From NCBI RefSeq assembly GCF_040112705.1, contig NZ_CP157804.1, positions 2,226,001 through 2,290,000 of the forward strand: 64,000 nt of DNA, read 5' to 3'. Position numbers and translations under genes: made by a program. The stretch comes from Flagellimonas sp. MMG031 (lineage in GTDB: Bacteria > Bacteroidota > Bacteroidia > Flavobacteriales > Flavobacteriaceae). This document shows, one piece after another, positions 61,001 through 64,000 of this stretch. A model generated the notes under the pieces. That model had not been told where the DNA came from, did no database searches, and was given only the letters and a program-made list of their open reading frames with translations. Numbering within the stretch: the stretch's first letter is position 1; every line of letters begins with the position of its first letter.

Positions 61001-62980
61001 CACAAGTTCAAGAACCTGATGTACACAACAAGGCACCACAGGGTTGCGGGGCTGAATACCAACAAAGGCTCCGAACGCAGTAAAAACCTTTTGGTGGCCA
61101 TCCGAACACTGCAGAGGGCAAAGACAAGGGATTTTCAGACCACTTTTCTATCGGGTACGCCCATTTCCAATTCCATTACGGAGGTCTATGTGCTGTTCAA
61201 ATATCTAATCCCGCATAGAATGGAACAGATGAACATTACATCATTCGACCAATGGGCACAGGTCTTCGCCAACAAATCCTATGAATTTGAACCTACCGTC
61301 TCGGGGGATTATAAAGTTCGCGAACGCTTTCGTTCGTTCAAGAAAATGAAACTGTTGTCCTCACTGTACAATGAGATTTCCATAATTGTCAACGGAACCA
61401 CGCACCAAATCGATAGGCCCAAAATGCAGCTCGATGTGCACACGCTAAAACCCACGGCGGCCCAATTGGAATATTTTGAACAGATCAAGGAATTTCTAAG
61501 AACGGGGGACAGCAGCCTATTATATGGGGATAAGGACTATACGGAAGACCAAAAAAGCGCCCTCTCACTGATTGCCTTGCACCACATGAGAAACGCCTCC
61601 ATAGACCCAAGGATGTTGAACCAGAACCTAGAAGATCCGGGCGATGCCAAACTGCAGAAAATAGCCTCCGAGGTATATGACACCTATAGGAAAACGGACG
61701 CTTTTAAAGGTACACAGGCCATTTTTTCGGACCTGGGCGTACCGAAAGACACATTTAATATTTACGATGAACTCAAACGCATTCTGACCGAAGAATTCGA
61801 TATTCCCAAAGAAGAAGTGGTATTTATCCATGATTTCAAGACCGACAACAAGCGGCTGGAATGCTTTAAGCAAGTGAACGAAGGCACTTATAGGGTCATC
61901 ATCGGTTCTACTGAAAAGTTGGGGACCGGTACCAATATCCAAGAAAGATTGGTACGCATCCATCACGTGGACATTCCCTATCGTCCGACGGACATCGACC
62001 AACGAAACGGTAGGGGAGTCCGTAAAGGCAATATTGGCGCAAAGCAGCATTTTGGGGACAAGGTCGTTGTTTCCTTTTACATTGTCGAAAACTGTACCGA
62101 TGCCCTCATGCTCAACAACGTCAACATCAAGAAAAATTTTATCGAGCAATTGACCAATGGCACCATACAGTTCAATCGGCTGGATATGGGCGCGGTAAAC
62201 GATGAGGGCACCATAGATTACAAAACGCTCTTGGCGGTCGCAAAGAACGACCCGTTGTATCTGGAAAAAGAGGAATTGGGCAAAGAATTGGACGAACTGG
62301 AACTGGAACGATCCATTTTCAAGAAGAACCGTTTGGAGGCCAAGAACAATATCGCCTTTTATGAAACCGAACTGACAAGAACGACAAAGAATATTGACAA
62401 ACTTGAAAAAGACCTGTCCTTGTGGACCACGCTGCAAGAAAAGGACGTTTACTATAGTGCATTGGGAAAGGCACTTGATAGCCCCGATACCATGGATGCC
62501 AATATGTTGGGCCAAATACTTAATTCGAGGTTACAGGCCAAACGGGAAGAAGTTGGCCAGCATACCATTATGACTATATCCAATGCAAGACTGGTTCTTG
62601 ACGTAGAAGACAAATTGCACCACCGCTTATTGGTACTTACCCCGAATGCCTCCTATGGTTATGGTTCCAAGAGAATCGTGGCCAACTGGCAAAGCCTGAC
62701 CGACTATGTTTACAATGCCCTATCCAAAATCCCGAAATCCCTCTTGGCACAAAAGGAACATCTGGCCGAGTACAAAAAATCCATAAAGGCCAACCGGAAA
62801 GTATTGGAACTTGAATTCGACAAGACCGAAAAACTGGCATTGGTTCAGAAAAGGCTCGTAGAAATCAATACCGACCTTGATGAAAAGTACGATGCCGAAC
62901 CGGAGGAAAAAGAAGAGAAATGTAACTCACAAAGTGCACGGTCACAGAATATAAACATGAACCAAGAAATTTCAATGTAA
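58076..62980 (+). CDS. Fusion of DNA N6-methyltransferase and SF2 helicase (DarB-like)
   Basis: A 1634-aa protein. The N-terminal part is a class-I methyltransferase with LEPSAGNGLF (107-112 core) and the NVPFG target-base motif (175-179, NPPF variant). The middle has a SNF2-like helicase: GFGKT (near 806), DESH (973-976), SGTP (1026-1029), GTGTNIQERLVRIHHVD and QRNGRG (1309-1314). A C-terminal coiled-coil region of about 200 residues follows. Such fusions on phage P1 (DarB) and conjugative elements protect incoming DNA from restriction; here that role is inferred. Confidence 0.85.
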   Translation: MKYSKKKYLDYLVRTIEALHSPENQSHFFINNPGFGNIFDILKNDAYRAQLIRILEKYYGEEYTNTIIGSLKKGSLNSFYTPEPIIDAISHYLKTQGSFTPKTILEPSAGNGLFIRELLRRYPSAKFTAFEKEILTVRILEHNFRFRQRVKIFGVPFENLSRTDAAKSYDLVISNVPFGDNKIFDSGLMGHPLQTKISRNIHSYFVYRSLECLKPSGVSILICTKNFMDRTKYVPIREHIIKRNNFMGGVRLPDTTFSKENTAIVTDILVFQNNRRIETSNEQKKINSLFANSSEQTVGKNNVQINDYYTEYTSQIIGTIEEGGLYNNADYTVKSDKGLAHIALEIKALMAGFTVQPKAQKKATIPAIAPKPKETSQAEETAIGISGADDPELKPGNLTIKQQKLYKVEEENGLRLLKVKPREFDRLSKIIALRDTYFKFLRAPEEQIDKVRDELDYQYDAFNFQYGRLHDKANYPFVTLDIQGPLILGLETPKDGNFIKSEVFNKSFRSISKEKPQEPKKVLSLEDAIYYSLNKFNRIKLDSLVSNTGMEQDEIIKKALDLQLLFLDPKEQGWELAPKFLFLSGTIYEKLNAYRKNDFGEYQSYVDKSYIERTVVALEKVKPPMTPYEDLDIKLHEPWFPIEYTQAFIFDTYRSLVHIAYNESTSKYMVKIEKTDYEYIKKFSVRTEHRYYNFKEILEGALNSTIPYVTKGSKQYKRTDKAKMQEIRIKFDLIYKEFTAYILGKPEIKAQLERIFYNTYDAQVHPKYDGDYLHFEGLQYFTPYKSQMDTVAGIIVNQGLLVNKEVGFGKTLDIALTTQKLKELNLSEKTLVIGLRSTVVQLERELLNAFPTMKLLVAHDKVVNGKTKRDTFFKKIKNGRHDVVLMSHDTFKFIPQSPEIIHEIISEELANLERDLSVINENKYDVGKRVLKGLEKRKENLNVTLEQVYYQIKSKQNDAIDFEQMGFEHIMVDESHKFKNLMYTTRHHRVAGLNTNKGSERSKNLLVAIRTLQRAKTRDFQTTFLSGTPISNSITEVYVLFKYLIPHRMEQMNITSFDQWAQVFANKSYEFEPTVSGDYKVRERFRSFKKMKLLSSLYNEISIIVNGTTHQIDRPKMQLDVHTLKPTAAQLEYFEQIKEFLRTGDSSLLYGDKDYTEDQKSALSLIALHHMRNASIDPRMLNQNLEDPGDAKLQKIASEVYDTYRKTDAFKGTQAIFSDLGVPKDTFNIYDELKRILTEEFDIPKEEVVFIHDFKTDNKRLECFKQVNEGTYRVIIGSTEKLGTGTNIQERLVRIHHVDIPYRPTDIDQRNGRGVRKGNIGAKQHFGDKVVVSFYIVENCTDALMLNNVNIKKNFIEQLTNGTIQFNRLDMGAVNDEGTIDYKTLLAVAKNDPLYLEKEELGKELDELELERSIFKKNRLEAKNNIAFYETELTRTTKNIDKLEKDLSLWTTLQEKDVYYSALGKALDSPDTMDANMLGQILNSRLQAKREEVGQHTIMTISNARLVLDVEDKLHHRLLVLTPNASYGYGSKRIVANWQSLTDYVYNALSKIPKSLLAQKEHLAEYKKSIKANRKVLELEFDKTEKLALVQKRLVEINTDLDEKYDAEPEEKEEKCNSQSARSQNINMNQEISM

Positions 62981-63132
62981 GGTTTAGGGCGTTGCCCGGG
63001 CTATCCGCTATATCGCCCTTGCGGGCCCCAAGGTTTCGTAAGCCCAAAAAGAGCTCCGTTGTCGCTTTCTTGGGCAACGAACCCTAACGGCCCGCCGCGT
63101 TCGATGCCGCTGCTATCCCTAACGCTTGCTTT
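62981..63132. repeat. GC-rich inverted-repeat element
   Basis: This non-coding piece is far richer in G+C than its neighbours. TTAGGGCGTTGCCC (62984-62997) is complementary to GGGCAACG-aa-CCCTAA (63072-63087), a 14-bp stem with a two-base bulge; more short repeats lie between. CCCTAACG/CCCTAACGC-like ends occur twice. Structured elements of this type recur in flavobacterial genomes, to my recollection, but I cannot verify it. Confidence 0.55.
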
Positions 63133-63936
63133 TTACTCCTTGACCATTCTCTCCGTAAAACGCCTTATAGGCGATTGATTTTCATTTCGTTCTAACCAAT
63201 CATTAAATAAATTCAGCTCAGAAGCTCCACAGTTAATTACATATTCAACACCCATAATTACAAGAACGAAATAATATATGCCCGGTTCGATGATTAAGAA
63301 ATCCAATTCGTGAAGTACTTCGTAGGGTTTAGGATTGAATATAGGGTCTACAAACCGCGCCTCTTCGGAATAAATTCTACGCTGACTATAAATCCATTGT
63401 TCTCCTTTTCCAAACCGGGCATATTCACGTAATGGGTCTAATTCGGACATATCAATAACTTCATTCAGATTTGACTGGTTATGACCTGCTTTTAAAGCAA
63501 ATAACTCCAGAGCGGTCTTTGCAAGAAAACGGGACATTTGGTAGTTTTTGTTTTCAGGCATATCCACCACTTCAAACATTAATTTATTGACCTTCTTGTT
63601 GCGTATTAAGTTTATTACTTTAGTATCATCGCCTCTAAAACCCAAACTATCCCCATCCATATACATATCAAACCAGCCACCATCTTTATGCGGAAATAGG
63701 GTTTTGTATGGGATGTTACGCTCTTTTTTAGATTTGATATTGTTTCTAAATCTTACATTTTGGAAATACTTCATCTCCAATAATGGTTTCTCAATTTTCA
63801 CGGCAAAATATTGGTTACATTCATCACATACCACACCAGGTCGAAGAATCAATTCTTTATTGCCTAACGATTCTGGAATGATATGCTGAATACTTGAAGA
63901 CCTGCCGGACGATTTCTTGCAGAAAATACAACGCAT
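63133..63936 (-). CDS. HNH-type endonuclease
   Basis: A 267-aa protein with an N-terminal zinc/HNH module: CIFC (Cys3, Cys6), SIQHIIPESLG (His18) and CDEC (Cys37, Cys40). This is the HNH_5-like arrangement found in solitary nucleases of mobile elements and defence islands. The long C-terminal part has FVDPIFNPKPYEVLHELD and an ELNLFNDWLERN end without recognised family. It is convergent with the helicase gene, separated by the GC-rich element. Confidence 0.8.
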   Translation of the reverse strand: MRCIFCKKSSGRSSSIQHIIPESLGNKELILRPGVVCDECNQYFAVKIEKPLLEMKYFQNVRFRNNIKSKKERNIPYKTLFPHKDGGWFDMYMDGDSLGFRGDDTKVINLIRNKKVNKLMFEVVDMPENKNYQMSRFLAKTALELFALKAGHNQSNLNEVIDMSELDPLREYARFGKGEQWIYSQRRIYSEEARFVDPIFNPKPYEVLHELDFLIIEPGIYYFVLVIMGVEYVINCGASELNLFNDWLERNENQSPIRRFTERMVKE

Positions 63937-64000
63937 AATTCAAAAAATTAAAATAAGCTAGTTTGTATTTCAATACCCGGTGTGAAAGTTCCAATTATCA

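Noticed and set aside
61628..62515. Minus-strand frame of 295 codons inside the helicase gene
   Set aside because: It is a shadow of a high-confidence gene with conserved motifs on the other strand; its composition is Phe/Gln-rich as expected for a shadow.
1..64000. CRISPR arrays, tRNA, rRNA, insertion sequences
   Set aside because: I saw no regularly spaced repeats, no tRNA- or rRNA-like stretches and no transposase motifs on either strand, although by-eye inspection can miss a single tRNA.

Overview
The window looks like DNA from a marine or soil member of the Bacteroidota, most likely Flavobacteriaceae. It is moderately AT-rich and has few Shine-Dalgarno sequences. It carries DUF3347, DUF4134 and DUF4133 families and a Bacteroides-type tra operon, and where promoters can be read they fit TTTG-N19-TAnnTTTG. 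No rRNA, tRNA, CRISPR array, insertion sequence or integrase is visible. The window may lie in an integrative conjugative element or a plasmid, but its ends are outside the window.

Region 1 (1-28200, nearly all + strand) is a copper/silver-type metal homeostasis island. It begins with the end of a CusA-type RND pump and its TolC-like outer-membrane partner. A multicopper oxidase fused to a CopB-like outer-membrane barrel follows, then an APC permease, a very Met-rich lipoprotein, SHOCT and DUF302 proteins, two DUF3347 proteins around a CxxCH haem-binding protein, and several membrane proteins. Next come a glutamate-synthase-like flavoenzyme, a two-TM K+ channel, DUF2911 and PepSY proteins, a YraQ-type permease and a CusB-like adaptor ending in a third DUF3347 domain. 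An AraC regulator with an N-terminal HMA metal-binding domain follows, then HMA chaperones, a DUF305 membrane protein, a persulfide-dioxygenase/rhodanese, a sorbosone-dehydrogenase-like protein and a CopA P-type ATPase. Three tiny membrane proteins (46-58 aa) are also present. The apparent logic is periplasmic capture (Met/His/Cys-rich proteins), oxidation (multicopper oxidase), export across both membranes (CusABC, CopA) and regulation by the HMA-AraC protein.

Region 2 (28200-30800) holds a Fic AMP-transferase with two perfect palindromes in its promoter and a small lipoprotein.

Region 3 (30800-43255, - strand) is a Bacteroidetes tra operon running from a ParA ATPase and a DUF3408 protein through TraE, F, G, I, J, K, M, N and O to TraQ. 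The TraQ-position protein is enlarged to 1013 aa with about eight Ig-like modules. Region 4 (43256-46753) is a structured non-coding segment, a strong oriT candidate, followed by a mobilization accessory protein and a MOBP-type relaxase. Region 5 (46754-55423, - strand) has small unknown genes, an XRE/ORF6N regulator pair with two matching operators, the coupling protein (VirD4-like), a Toprim primase-like protein, a DUF3945-like protein and a degenerate Toprim relative. Region 6 (55484-62980, + strand) is transcribed divergently from region 5 through overlapping promoters. It encodes an M23 peptidase, two unknown proteins and a 1634-aa methylase-helicase fusion. The window ends with a GC-rich inverted-repeat element and an HNH-type nuclease gene.

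Functions are assigned from motifs and family memory only. No search was run, and start codons are often uncertain because ribosome-binding sites are weak in this phylum.
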